DNA of 64,000 nt, taken from assembly GCA_026826555.1 (NCBI GenBank), contig JAKSZT010054565.1, positions 2,124,186 to 2,188,185 on the forward strand. The letters are read 5' to 3'. Made by a program: the position numbers and the translations under genes. The notes under the pieces are model-generated. The model was given only the letters and a program-made list of their open reading frames with translations. It made no database searches and had not been told where the DNA came from. Each line of letters opens with the position of its first letter. Position 1 is the stretch's first letter. Shown in pieces: positions 22,263 through 32,900 of this stretch. Source of the DNA: Tolypeutes matacus. Its lineage: Eukaryota > Chordata > Mammalia > Cingulata > Chlamyphoridae.

Positions 22263-23570
22263 GCTTAACTCAAGCCCAAGGCTGGGCTGGCCCCCATCCA
22301 GGAGCTGACTGGAGAGACGCTGCAGCTGTCCCTTGGAATGGCTTGACCCGAACTTAGCCAGAAATCCTTACCAGTCCCTGTAGCCCTGGCCTTGGCAACC
22401 ATCCCAGAGCTGAGGGCTTCCGACCAGCCCCGGCCAGCTGGCGGCATGGCCACAGGGCAGCTCTGTCCACTGGGAGGGCCTGTGGTGGCCCCTGACTCAG
22501 AGGCAGAGCCAGCTTGAGGTCACTGGTGCTGAGGCCAAGGCACGTGGGCCCACTTGGGTCTGGAGCTCTCCTTGGTGCCCCCAGGGCCTGGCTGGGGCCT
22601 CCTCCCAGCAGTGACCCCTACTGGGGGCCGTGACACTGCAGACTGACCCTACTAGCACCCCACTCAAAGCAGGCCCTCTTGGCTAGAATGAGGTTCCTTC
22701 CTGAGGTGAGCAGTAAGTAGGCTGAGCTTGACCTGTGGTTTTCAAACTGTGCTGCTGGGAACCCCTGGGGTTCCTTCAGGTCCTTTCTGGAGTACCCTAA
22801 AATTAAGGCTCCCAGCTCCCCACCTTCTTCCTTGACTAGATAGGCCGAAGCAGGTGGAATTCTCATTTAAATCCCGCTAGGAAACCGGAAGAGGCAGTCA
22901 GGAGTCCCATCCTAGGGCCAGGGCAGACTTCACACCCCCCATGGCTTGGAGCCTGGGCCCAGGGTTCCAATCCTGGGTAAAAGGGCACATGCATGAGAGG
23001 CTCCCAGGGAAACACTGCCTCCTCACTCAGGCCTTGGGACAGGCATAGCCACCTAATAACAGGTCATAGCCACCCACCACCCACCGGCTCTTCCCCCAGA
23101 AAGGAAGGGACAGTGATGGCCTGTCTCTAAGGCATCTTTCCTCCCTGCCATGTGGCTTCCCGGATCCAGGTCCCCATCCCCTCCATTCAGCACGCATGGC
23201 TCCCCACGACTCCTGTGCAGTGCCTGAGGCCATTAGACGCAATTTTGCTGCACATAAAACACCGTCCCCAGGGGCACAAAGCAGAGCAAGACGTGGTATG
23301 GTCAGTGGCTCTGTCCCCTTGGCCCCAGCTCCACCTGCTGTTCCCAGCTTAGATCAGCCCCTTTCAAGCACTTCCCTCCTGAGGGCAGGGCCCAGGATGG
23401 ACCACGCAGGGTGGACCGAGCTCGAGGAGCTTTCAGGGCAGGCAGCAACCGAGTTCAGGCCTCTGGCTCTGCTGAGGAGGAATGGGAGTTTCTGAGGCAA
23501 AGGCCTGGTCCTGCCGTGGCCAGATGAGGTCAGGAGGAAGGGGCAGCCTGCTGAGGCCTTGTCCCAGCCA
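22263..23570. other. Intergenic; possible DNA-transposon fragment near 22725-22870
   Basis: gtggttttcaaactgtgctg with gggaacccctggggttcc resembles the terminal region of an ancient hAT-type element. The rest is unremarkable. Confidence 0.3.
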
Positions 23571-23574
23571 CCCC

Positions 23575-24100
23575 CATTCATTCACTCAACAGGTCTTTGT
23601 GTAGCCCCTGGCAGGTGCTAGGCGATGTGGCTACATCAGCGAACCAGGCAGACCATTCAGCTGATGGTCTCGTGGGGGAGACAGGCAACATAAATAGCAA
23701 ACAAGTGAAATACCTAGAGCTTCCAGTGGTGATCAGGGAGAAAGGCAGGACCAAGTGGGTAGAAAGTTCTGAGGCGGGGATGTGGTTTTCAATAGAATGT
23801 TCAGTGAAGTCTTCCAGAGAAGGCGGGAGTAACGTCCTGAAGGAAGAGAGGGCATGAGCCCTGGGGGTGTCTGGGGGGAAAACTTTCCAGACAGAGGAAC
23901 AGCAAGAGTAAAGGCCCTGAGCAGGAATGTACTCGGAGTGCTTAAGGGACATCAAAGCAGCCTATGTGGCTAGAGCCAAGTGGGTGACAGGGAGAGTGGT
24001 TGATGAGACCCACAAGGTCTTGGGGCCACATGTAAGTCACTGGCCATGGTAAGGTCTTTGGGCTCACTCTGAGGGGGCTGGGGAGACATTGTGAGGTGTT
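23575..24100 (-). repeat. L2-type element, reverse orientation, long copy
   Basis: Starts tcattcactcaacaggtctt with tggcaggtgctaggcgatgt. Later it has tttccagacagaggaacagc and aagagtaaaggccctgagca, then ggccatggtaaggtctttgg. This order is the reverse complement of L2-type sequence. Confidence 0.6.
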
Positions 24101-24544
24101 GAGCAGAGCAGGGGACCCTGAGACTCAGGGACCCTCATCCTTCTTCTCCTCCCCCACTGGCCTTGCCCCCCAGCCTGGGAGCCAAGACAGACCCACATTG
24201 CCCTGCCTTGAGGGGCCTTTGGCCAGCAGGGAAAAGGCCCTTTGTGGGGTTTTCTCTGCTTCTCAGCCCACTGAGTGTGAGGTTTGGGGCCTATTGGTCC
24301 CTATGAGCTGTGACATCATCTTTGCTCACCAGTCATGACAGCCCTGGATAGGCCTCACCCTGCAGCCACATCCCAGTAGGAAGGCCCCACCACCTCACAG
24401 AGTGTGTGGCCCCCAAGGACCTCTCCCCACATAAGCATACTTGAGGAGAAAAAGGGAAAATGGCCAAGGCCCTTTTGATCTGCCCACTCCACCCCCAAAG
24501 CTGCACCCAGCACCCAGGCCTCCTGGTATTTCCCTAAGAGGCTT

Positions 24545-24862
24545 GGCTTATCCCTGCCTCAGGGCCTTTGCACGCACTGTTCCAGCTGCCCTGAACACTC
24601 TTTCCCCAGGTGTTCACTGACAGATACTCCTCGTCACCTGCCCAGATGCCTCCCTGGAAACCCCCTACAGCCCTCCCAGTCCCTGTCACCTCACCCTGAC
24701 TTACCTCCTGTGTGACACTGTCTCCATCGCAAATTCTCCTGCGCACTCACCCGATGACTGATATTCTCGAATGCAAGCTCCTCAGGATGGGGCCTGGCTG
24801 TCGTATTCGTGGCTGGGTCCCCTGCGCCCGGCACGCAGGAGCTCCTCAGTGAGAACTGGGTA
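24545..24862 (+). repeat. L2 element, forward orientation
   Basis: cctcagggcctttgcacgca, actgttccagctgccctgaa, tgcaagctcctcaggatggg and a closing ctcctcagtgagaactgg follow the L2 3' end. It is inverted relative to the copy 450 bp upstream. Confidence 0.65.
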
Positions 24863-24917
24863 AGAATGCACCTGCGGGGGCGGAAAAGGCTGGCGGCTCA
24901 TGGACCTTGACAGAGCA

Positions 24918-24936
24918 GGGAGCGCCCCCTGCCTGT
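24918..24936 (-). promoter_or_regulatory. CTCF-like motif
   Basis: The - strand reads CAGGCAGGGGGCGCTCCC. The right half (CAGGGGGCGCT) is perfect; the left half has two mismatches to the CTCF core. Confidence 0.25.
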
Positions 24937-25015
24937 GAAAGTGGGCATACCTGGGGAGGAGGATAAGGGGCTCTGGCCCTGCAAGAGGCCCTTCCCCTGT
25001 CCCGTGGGCTCCTGG

Positions 25016-25036
25016 TGACATCTAGTGGCCAGGCTT
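25016..25036 (-). promoter_or_regulatory. CTCF-like motif
   Basis: The - strand reads GGCCACTAGATGTCACC, one mismatch from the CTCF core CCASYAGRKGGC. Same orientation as the motif about 90 bp to its left. Confidence 0.3.
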
Positions 25037-27475
25037 TCTCTGTTCCCCAAACCCCTCCCCTCCACCCCTGAATCCTGAGCCCACGTGACCCCTGGGATGT
25101 CCTCTAACAGCAAGGGCGCCTCCCTCTGCCCCAGGCCCCCGCCCACAGACCCGTTCTCACACCCACACTCCCATCTCTCGCGCAGCCACCCTCGCACCCA
25201 CATGTGCGCTCTCACTGAGGGCCCGCCCCCCCACGCACAGTGACCGCCACGAGGCCCATTGGGGGCCTCTCCAGTGTCCCACCACACATGCCCAGGTGCG
25301 CCCACCCCAGAAATGCCCCCACGACCATCTAGCCCACCTGGCGGGAGGCCTGGAGAGGAGGGTGTTGCCCCTCGGGCTCTCTGCCCACCTCCTTCCAGCT
25401 GGGCCTCACAGCTGCTGCCGAGAAAAGCAAACAGGGCAGAGCCAGGAGACCAAGACAAGGGCTGGCCAGAACCCAGGTCATCAAGCTGACCAGAAGCCCA
25501 GAAGGAAGCAGGAGGGCTCCCTCCTGGGGCCTGTGACGTCGCCAGGCCTGGAAAGGGGCTGGGAGCCGGGCCAGGCCCTGGAGCCGGCACCTCCACACTG
25601 GCTGAGAGCAGCCGCACGCATCACCAGGAGGAGCCCAAGGAACTGGGGGAAAGGTCTGGCGGGGGTGGGGGTGGGGGGCACCCAGAACGCTGCCAACCAG
25701 GGCACGGGCACACACGGCCTGCAGGGTGGGGCCTGGGGCCGATTTCAGGTAGGCCACTGGCCTACACCTTCAGGGGCTGCCAGGAGACAAGGGTGAAGGC
25801 CACTTGCCCATTTCCCAGTTGGGGGCACTGAGGCCTGGCAGGAACTGGCAGAGACAGGAGCTGCTGGGGCTGCACTCCCAGGCCCAGGGGTGTTCCCGCA
25901 GGGTCTTCCAGGACCCAGGCGGCCCTCTCCATCGGGTACCCAGGCCTGCCAGCCTGGAGATGCCCTCATGCCCCGGTGCAGCCCTTCCCCTGCCCCCTCG
26001 CCTGGTCTGTAGTCCCTGCTCTGCACAGAGGGGGTGTCCCAGGAGCTGGGGACACCCATGGCAGGACAGGACAGGGCTGCTACCAGGGTTGGGCCAGGAG
26101 CCCAGTGGCTCTAGAATGGCCAGGTGGGAGAAGCCACAGCCTTGGCCTGCCCTGCCCACAGCCCTCGCCTGCTTGCTTGGCATGAGCCCTGGCCTGGGAC
26201 AGGCAGGCTCAGGGCCAGAGGAAGGTGGGGTGAGGGCCAGCTCCCACGGTGCTCACAGCTGCTGCCTGTGTCCAGTGGCCCATGCCCCAGGGACACCTTA
26301 GGGAACTCCAAGAGGGCTGGGTGCTAGGGAGCGGGACTGGATGCCTACCCATGGGTAGGAATTGGGGTGCCCTCTGCAACCCCAGCGCTGGACTTCAGCC
26401 CCAGCTCCACTTTGGATTGCAGTGGGTCTTCACTGGTGGCCCTTTCAGATGGAAGAATTTCCATGTCCACTCGATGTCCTCCCCCGGCCTCTCACCCTCT
26501 CACCCTTGTACCCCCTCACCCCCCCAACACCCCCCCCTCAAGAGAAGGGCCAGGAGCTTTGTATGGGGAGATGAGATGCCAGCTCACGACAGTTCAATCC
26601 CTGCCAGGGCTGTAACCTTGCCTACCCCCACCCCAATGCCCATTCAGCTCTGCCCCTCAGAATGTACCCCCTTCGGTTTATGGAGGGCCCCTTGGAGCCC
26701 CCAGGGAATGAAGCTAGAACTGCACTGAGTCACAGCCTCAGTTTTGCCACCCGTATTTCTGGTGCCTTCTTTGAGCCAGACTCTGGGCCAGGACCCCGGT
26801 GTGACAAAGGGGAGAACCCTGGTGAGGGCTGGGGGTAGAGATCTGGGCGTAGGGTGGGGACAGGCAGATGAGAAACAGCCCATGGAAAGGCCAGATGATG
26901 GGTGATGCTGAGCCAGGGGTCTAAGAAGCCTGGGGGGGGGGGGAGGGAGAGCTGGCCACAGTGGGGAGGGGGCAGCTCAGGGAGGGCTCCCTGGAGGAGG
27001 GCCTCTGGGCTGAGAAAGCTCCTCCAGACCAAGGACTCAGACAGAATTCCAGGGTAACCACAGAGGCAAAGGCATGGGGCAGGATGGAAGCAGCTGGAAG
27101 GGGGAGGCAGGAATTAGGGGGAGGCAGGAGGGGGCGCCTGACAAGAGCACAGAGGACCACAGGATCCAGGGCAGGTATGGGGCCGGTGGGGAGGTGGCTG
27201 TTGTCATGGTGACGGGGCCAAGGGAGATGAGGACAGCAGGTTTCTTGGCCCCACCCACTCACTCGGATTAGAGAATCTGGGAGGTTGGAAGCCCCCAACA
27301 GTGACTGTGCTGCTCACATGGTGCATTTAGAAAGGGGACAGTTTGGTCGTCATGGTCAGGGGGATGCCATAGGCATTCGGGGGGCTTGTGTCGGGGAGGT
27401 GGGGGCGTCCTACACTGCAGCAAGTTGTGCCACGTCCGACACAGTGTCTGAACATTCCCCACCCACTTGTGTAGT
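25037..27475. other. Intergenic, GC-rich
   Basis: No supported gene. A G-homopolymer (13 G) lies at 26932-26945. Open frames of up to 239 codons on both strands in 24.9-26.3 kb are compositional. Confidence 0.5.
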
Positions 27476-27476
27476 T

Positions 27477-27664
27477 CAGTGGTCCCCAGGGAACATCTGG
27501 CAATGTCCGGAGATATGTCTGATTGTCACGACCTTGGTGGGTGGGTGGGGTGTTACTGGCATCACTGATGGATCAAGGCCAGGGATGCTGCAAAGCATCC
27601 TACAGGGCACGGCATAGCATTCTTCTGTCCAAAACACCAATAGTGCCAAGGCTGAGAAATCCTG
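27477..27664 (-). mobile_element. MER5A-like hAT element
   Basis: ttcagtggtccccagggaac, atctggcaatgtccggagat, gccagggatgctgcaaagca and gtgccaaggctgagaaatcc are in reverse MER5A order, close to full length. Confidence 0.65.
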
Positions 27665-27689
27665 GCATTGGTAAAAACCCAGCTGGTAC

Positions 27690-28120
27690 TCACTGGAGCC
27701 TGGAAGCTACTTTTATTTTACACAGTTTCCAAATACAGAGTTTCCTGGGCATGCAACAAGCGTGGACATCGAGGGGACACGGAGTTTGCGTTGGTTTGGT
27801 TTTGAAATTTGCCAAGAGCTGTTTGCCCTTTTGGAAAACCATGTCCCTGGGATGGTCTTGTGTTTCCAAGTATCTGTGCCTGGAAGGACGTGGACACCGA
27901 TTACAGCCTCTGGGATTCTACGTAAGCCGCTGCTAGGTCCTCTGGAGACCCTAGCCCAGGATTTTAGCCATCGCATACACAAGATGAAGTCATAAATGAC
28001 TGACCTTTCATCTCTCCTTTATTTAAAATGAGGCTTATATAGTGGCTTTTTTACTACAAGTGTAGATGATATTATCTCTGAACTTTAATTTCGGGCAGCA
28101 AGAAGATGTGAGTATTTAGA
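27690..28120. other. Possible conserved noncoding stretch
   Basis: Balanced base composition, no recognised repeat, with ttatttaaaatgaggcttat and tttccaagtatctgtgcc blocks. It stands out from the GC-rich flanks. Conservation is suspected only from composition. Confidence 0.25.
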
Positions 28121-28839
28121 AGGGGCTATGGGTCTGATAGAGTTGACCAGATTTAGGTGCTCATGGGAGGGGAGCTGGGGAGCAGGCAAGGAGGATCCCC
28201 TAGGATCCTGCCCTGAGCAGGAGGGAGATGGGGGTCCCCTGGTAAGGGGAGATAGGGGAGGCCCTGGTATGAGGGAAGAGCCATGCTTAAGTGCTGCCCA
28301 CAGGACCCTCAGCTTGTGGGGAGCTGGGTGTGAGGGGCTGGGGTCAGGAGCAGGGTCTGGGTCGAGGCAGTGCTGGGAGTGAGCAGAAAGAGTGGAGACC
28401 ACACAGAAAGCACTAGAAGTGGGGGGAGGGGTCCTGGAGGGAGCCTTGGGGTATTGCAGGGCAGGCAGGGGACATGGCCATGGATGGGACAGAGGGCTCC
28501 CAGGCCATTGGGTAAGCGTGGCTCAGAGGGGCAGGGGGTCTGGCGGCAGCTCCCTGAGGGAGGTGGTGGGAGCATAGCAGCACCCCAATGGCCTGCCTAG
28601 GTGGGGGGCCCCAGAGCAGACAGCCCTTTCTCCAAGTACACAGGTGGCTCTAGGAAACAGAAGTTCCTGGGCCTTGCTTGTCCCAAGGCTGGCCACACCT
28701 GGTCACCTGCAGGCCTGGGTCTCTGCCCATCCAACCTGACTGACAGGGCTGGAGTGAGTGCTGGGAGGGGCCCGGGGCAGGATGGGGGGTGAGGGCCATC
28801 CCAGGGGTCACAGGCTCAGGCCCTGGCAAGCCCAGCTCC
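28121..28839. other. Intergenic, G-rich
   Basis: No gene or repeat recognised. Confidence 0.45.
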
Positions 28840-28940
28840 CCGCTTAACTGTGTGTTCTGGGGCCAGTTACATCCATTTTCTAGGCCTCCGTTTTTCCCTC
28901 TTTGAAATGGGGAGATGGCACAATACTGACCCCTCCCATC
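28840..28940 (-). repeat. MIR-like fragment
   Basis: tgtgttctggggccagttac, ctaggcctccgtttttccct and ctttgaaatggggagatgg match reverse MIR. Confidence 0.5.
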
Positions 28941-30925
28941 TTCCCCTGACAACACCCTGACCCTATCCCATGGCTGGGCAGGCCAGCACCTCCATCCCGG
29001 CAGGACCCAGCCTTGGCTGGTTGACTGGGAACCCCACATACAGGCAGCCTGGAACCTGGGGCTGGAACATTTGCACATGGCCATGGCAGAGCCCAGGCTC
29101 CCAGGCCCACTGGGGACTCGTAGGCAGGGGTGGGGCAGAGTGGGGCAAAAGGGCCTGACACGGATCCTCCTCAGGTGGAGACCTCAAGCTGATGCCTTGT
29201 GCTTGGGGAGGCAGTTTCCTGAGGTGGGTGGCTAAGGGACTGCGACACTGAGGTTGACCCTCTTGGGACCCTCCTGGAGGCCCCCTGTGGACACCAGCAG
29301 GCTGTGTCAGGACAGGTTCTGGAAAAGTCCTTCTTTGGGCCTCCGTTTCTCCAGAGCGGCTCACCCCTCTCAACCCAGTGGCGTCAGATCCCCTGTCCCA
29401 CCCCCACCCACTTCTGGTCTCCATTACCACAGGGGGTGCCCCACAGGAGGGTGCTCGAGAGGGGCCACCCAGAAGGCCATCTGTCCAGGCCCTCACGTCC
29501 AGACGTGCGGTGTGGCCCTCAGAGACGCCCCGGCAGGGCTGAGGACCGTCCACGCCCACGGGGCCCCCTGGGGCCCGCGCCCAGCCAAGGCTCCTCCTCA
29601 GTGTCTCACCAAGCGACGTGTTCTTCTACCCAAACAGAGTCTGGTGAAGTGCAGTCTTTTGTTTTTTTTTTTTAACATTAAAAGCGTTCGTTTGTCAGAG
29701 GCGAACATGTGGATTGCCCCAGTTTTTGGTAACCGGTTTTGATGTCCCGCAGGCCCTCTCCCCTCTGGCAGGGCCACCGCCCGCGCCTTTCCCAGGCTCG
29801 CCCTGTCCCTGCCCCTGAGGCGGATGGGGAAGCTGAGCCCAGGGCCGGCAGAGCCCCTGCACACCGGGCCCTGGTTGACCTGTCTGGGCAGCTCCCCTCA
29901 GCTGTGAGAAAGGCGGGGCCCATCAGATAAGGCCCGGGCCCTCCCACCCAAGGCAGGTGTGCTGCGTGGAAAGAATTGCACTACGAGATCTCTTGGGTTT
30001 CACTATGAGTTTCCGGACCCGGGCCAGCGCCCACAGACCCCGGGGCCTCCCCTGCACCTCTCAGGCCAGGAGGAAAGCCTCCCTACACAGGCTGCAGCAG
30101 GAGGGAGCCTGGGCAGCTCTCGGGAAGGACTTCCCTAGTTCCAAGAGGCCTTGCCTGCCCTCCCCAAGCCTCTGGAACAGGGTCCACCTGAGGCCTGGAT
30201 GCCTGGACCTACCCAAGAGGCAAGTCACAAGGGTCCATCCCAGGGAACCTGGGCGCAAAAGCTGACAAGGAGGCTGCCCTCTGGTGGCACCTTTTGGGAT
30301 GGCAGGTGTCCTTGAGCGGAGGGATAGGTAAACGTCCCAGGAACAGAGTGTCCTGGTCCAGGAGGGTGGCCTGAAGGGATTTGGGACTGGGACCAACTAG
30401 AGGGAGAGGAGAGTCCTGGTACAAAGGGGAGGGCCAAACCCCAACCTCTCGTACTTCCTATTCCCTGTTTCCCACAGCCCCCAACAGGGGCTGCAAGGGG
30501 GGAAGCATGGGGGACACGGGAAGATCGCCCCAATAGGATTGCTCCTCCTGCCATTGCCCTGCTCTGACCATTGGACCCAGGACCCAGGGGCTGGGGAACA
30601 TAAGGGGTGATTTCAAGCAAAGTGCCCCCCATGACAGCTGTGGGCACTAAGGAATCGTGTGCTGCCCCCACTGCCCCCACGCCAGATGTTAAGTGAAGCA
30701 GCCACAACTCGACGGCAGAGCTGGGACCTGTATGTTTTGATTCCCAGGTCAGACCTACTATGTGTGGAAGTAAGAGCAGGTCTCTGCCTCTGAGGAGCAG
30801 CCAGTCCAGTGGGAGAAAAGCAGCAATGAGAGGTGGCAATGGGGGTGCAGAGTGAGTCCCCATTCAGCCTGGGGACTAGAACAGCTTCCTGGAAAAGGTG
30901 ATGCCCAGCACAAGTGAGCTTTGAG
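28941..30925. other. Intergenic; GRHL-type palindrome and CTCF-like site
   Basis: No supported gene. AACCGGTT (grainyhead-type palindrome) lies at 29731-29738 in a less GC-rich patch, 29630-29750. The best CTCF-like match of the window is at 30273-30291. Confidence 0.4.
30273..30291 (-). promoter_or_regulatory. Strong CTCF-like motif
   Basis: The - strand reads GTGCCACCAGAGGGCAGCC, matching all 12 positions of the CTCF core CCASYAGRKGGC. Not within a recognised repeat. In vivo binding cannot be judged from sequence. Confidence 0.4.
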
Positions 30926-31590
30926 GTGTGTAGCAGTTTGATATTATTGATGAATTCCAAAAAGAGTTATTAATTATGCTTGTAAACTGATCTGTTCCTC
31001 TGGGCATGATACCCTTTGATTGATTTAAATTCAAAGGCTTTATGTTTACTGATTAAATCAAGATTAGGGCTTTGATTCAACTATGTCATTAGGGCGTGCA
31101 GGGTTGAGTCCCTGCCCCCTTGGTGAGCTATATAAACAGATACTCAATCAAGAAGACAGAAGAAGAAATACACAGAGGAATAGAGAGAGAGCTCCACAGA
31201 CACGCAGGAGGAATGGACTTTGATCCTGCAGTCCCGGAAAGAGTGAGGAGCCAGCCATTCACCTGATAGTCTACAGCTGGCCTTGTGAAGCGACCAGAGC
31301 AGCTGAGCTGGAAAGAAACGAGCCCTCCAGCCTACAGCTGTGATCAGAAGAAGCTGGGCCCACGGAGCCTGAAGAGGAAGAGGAAGGCTGAACTCGCGCA
31401 AACATCACCTGCCATCTTGCTTCAATACGTGGCAACAGACATTTGGTGACAAAGTACCTCTTATGGTACTTTGAGTTGGACTCTCTAGGACCTTGTAACT
31501 CTTAAGCTTTTACCCCAAATCAATACCCTTCATAAAAGCCAACAGATTTCTGGTGCTTTGCATTGGCACCCCTTTGGTGACTAATATAAG
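30926..31590 (+). mobile_element. Solo LTR, probably xenarthran ERVL/MaLR-like
   Basis: Begins TGTAGCAGTTTGATATTATT, contains a TATA-like CTATATAAACAG at about 31129, and ends near ctttggtgactaatata. A possible 5-bp duplication AGGT(G/A) flanks it. No internal retroviral genes adjoin it. I know this type of text from xenarthran-like LTRs but cannot give a subfamily. Confidence 0.5.
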
Positions 31591-31707
31591 GTATAAGGGG
31601 GTGCAGGCCTGGGAAACAGTTGGGTCAAGGGAAATGGTGATCAGCAGTCTACTGCATCTGAGCATCAGAGCAGAGCTGGAGACAGTGGCTTTAAAAAAGG
31701 CAACCTA

Positions 31708-32188
31708 TGGGAAGCAGATGTGACTCAAGTGGTTGGGCATCCGTCTACTACATGGGAGGACCTGGGTTCGATCCCAGGGACCTCTTGGTGAAAAAAAGGC
31801 GAGCAGGTGAGCTGGGCCTGCGCTGCGAGCCAGGCCCACATGGATGCATGGCGAGCCATGCAGCAAGGTGATGACGCAACAAAAGAGAGTCTGAGGGGAG
31901 AGTCAAAGCAAGATGTGCCAGAAACCAGGAACTGAGGTGGCACAAGTGACAGGGTTCCTCTCTCCCATATCAGAGGTCCCTAGGATCAAATCCTAGTGTA
32001 GCCTGGAGGAGAAAAATGAGAAGAGAAGGCGAGAAACAGACACAGAAGATCACCCAGCAAACAGACACAGACAGCAAGCGGGGAGGAGGGGAGGATGACT
32101 CATAAAACTGTACACCAAAAGAAAAAAAAAAGAAAGTCAATTAAAAAAGAAAGTAATGGAAATTATAATGCAAAAAATAAAATAAAAT
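31708..32188 (+). mobile_element. Dimeric DAS-type SINE, full length
   Basis: First head TGGGAAGCAGATGTGACTCA with B box GGGTTCGATCCC. Second head GGAACTGAGGTGGCACAAGT at about 31927 with a degenerate B box. The tail is A-rich with AAATAAAATAAAAT. A perfect 15-bp duplication AAAAAAGGCAACCTA flanks it (31693-31707 and 32189-32203). Confidence 0.85.
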
Positions 32189-32203
32189 AAAAAAGGCAAC
32201 CTA

Positions 32204-32900
32204 GCAGCATTATTCACAATTGCCAAAAGGTGAAAGCAACCTAAGTGTCCATCAACCAAAGAATAGATAAACAAAATGTGGAAATTCATACCATGGAATA
32301 TTATTCTGCCATAAAAGAATGATGTTCTGATACATGCAACAACATGGATGACCCTTGAAGAAATCATGTTGAGTGAAATAAGCCAGACACAAAAGGACAA
32401 ATATTTTATGATCTCATCTGTATGAAATAATTAGAATATGCAAAATCATAGAGTCAGAAATTAGAAGACAGATTACCAGGGGTGGGGGTGGAGAATGGGG
32501 AGTAAAAACTTAATGAGTACAAAGTTTCTATTTTGGGGTGATGGAAAAGTTTTGGTGCTGGATGGTGGTGATGGTACCATATTATGAATATAATTAAGAC
32601 CACTGAACTGTGAACTGCAGTTTAAATGGGAAATTTTATGTTGTATATTTATTACCAAAATTAAAAATAAAAATAAAAAACACAAAGAACTGTGTTCATA
32701 AAGAGTGAACCCTAATGCAAATTATGGACTTTAGTTAATAATATAAATATAATAATATTGGTTCAGCAAGTGTAATAAATGTACCACACTGATGTTAATA
32801 TAGGGAAAACTGGAGGATAAATGGGAACTCTGTACTTTTCTGCATGATTTTCTATAAACCTACAACTTCTCTAAAAAATAAACTAAATTTTTTAAAAGGG
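32204..32900 (+). mobile_element. L1 3' end
   Basis: cattattcacaattgccaaa, gtgtccatcaaccaaagaat, catggaatattattctgcca and gagtgaaataagccagacac are the classic end of L1 ORF2 and its 3' UTR. Then comes the same non-coding tail as at 9610-10170. It is 5'-truncated and not coding. Confidence 0.75.

Noticed and set aside
24898..25617. 239-codon - frame
   Set aside because: Composition-driven; no recognisable domain, and it overlaps other long frames and CTCF-like motifs.
27121..27142. CTCF-like GGAGGGGGCGCC
   Set aside because: Three mismatches at core positions; G-rich background makes a chance match likely.
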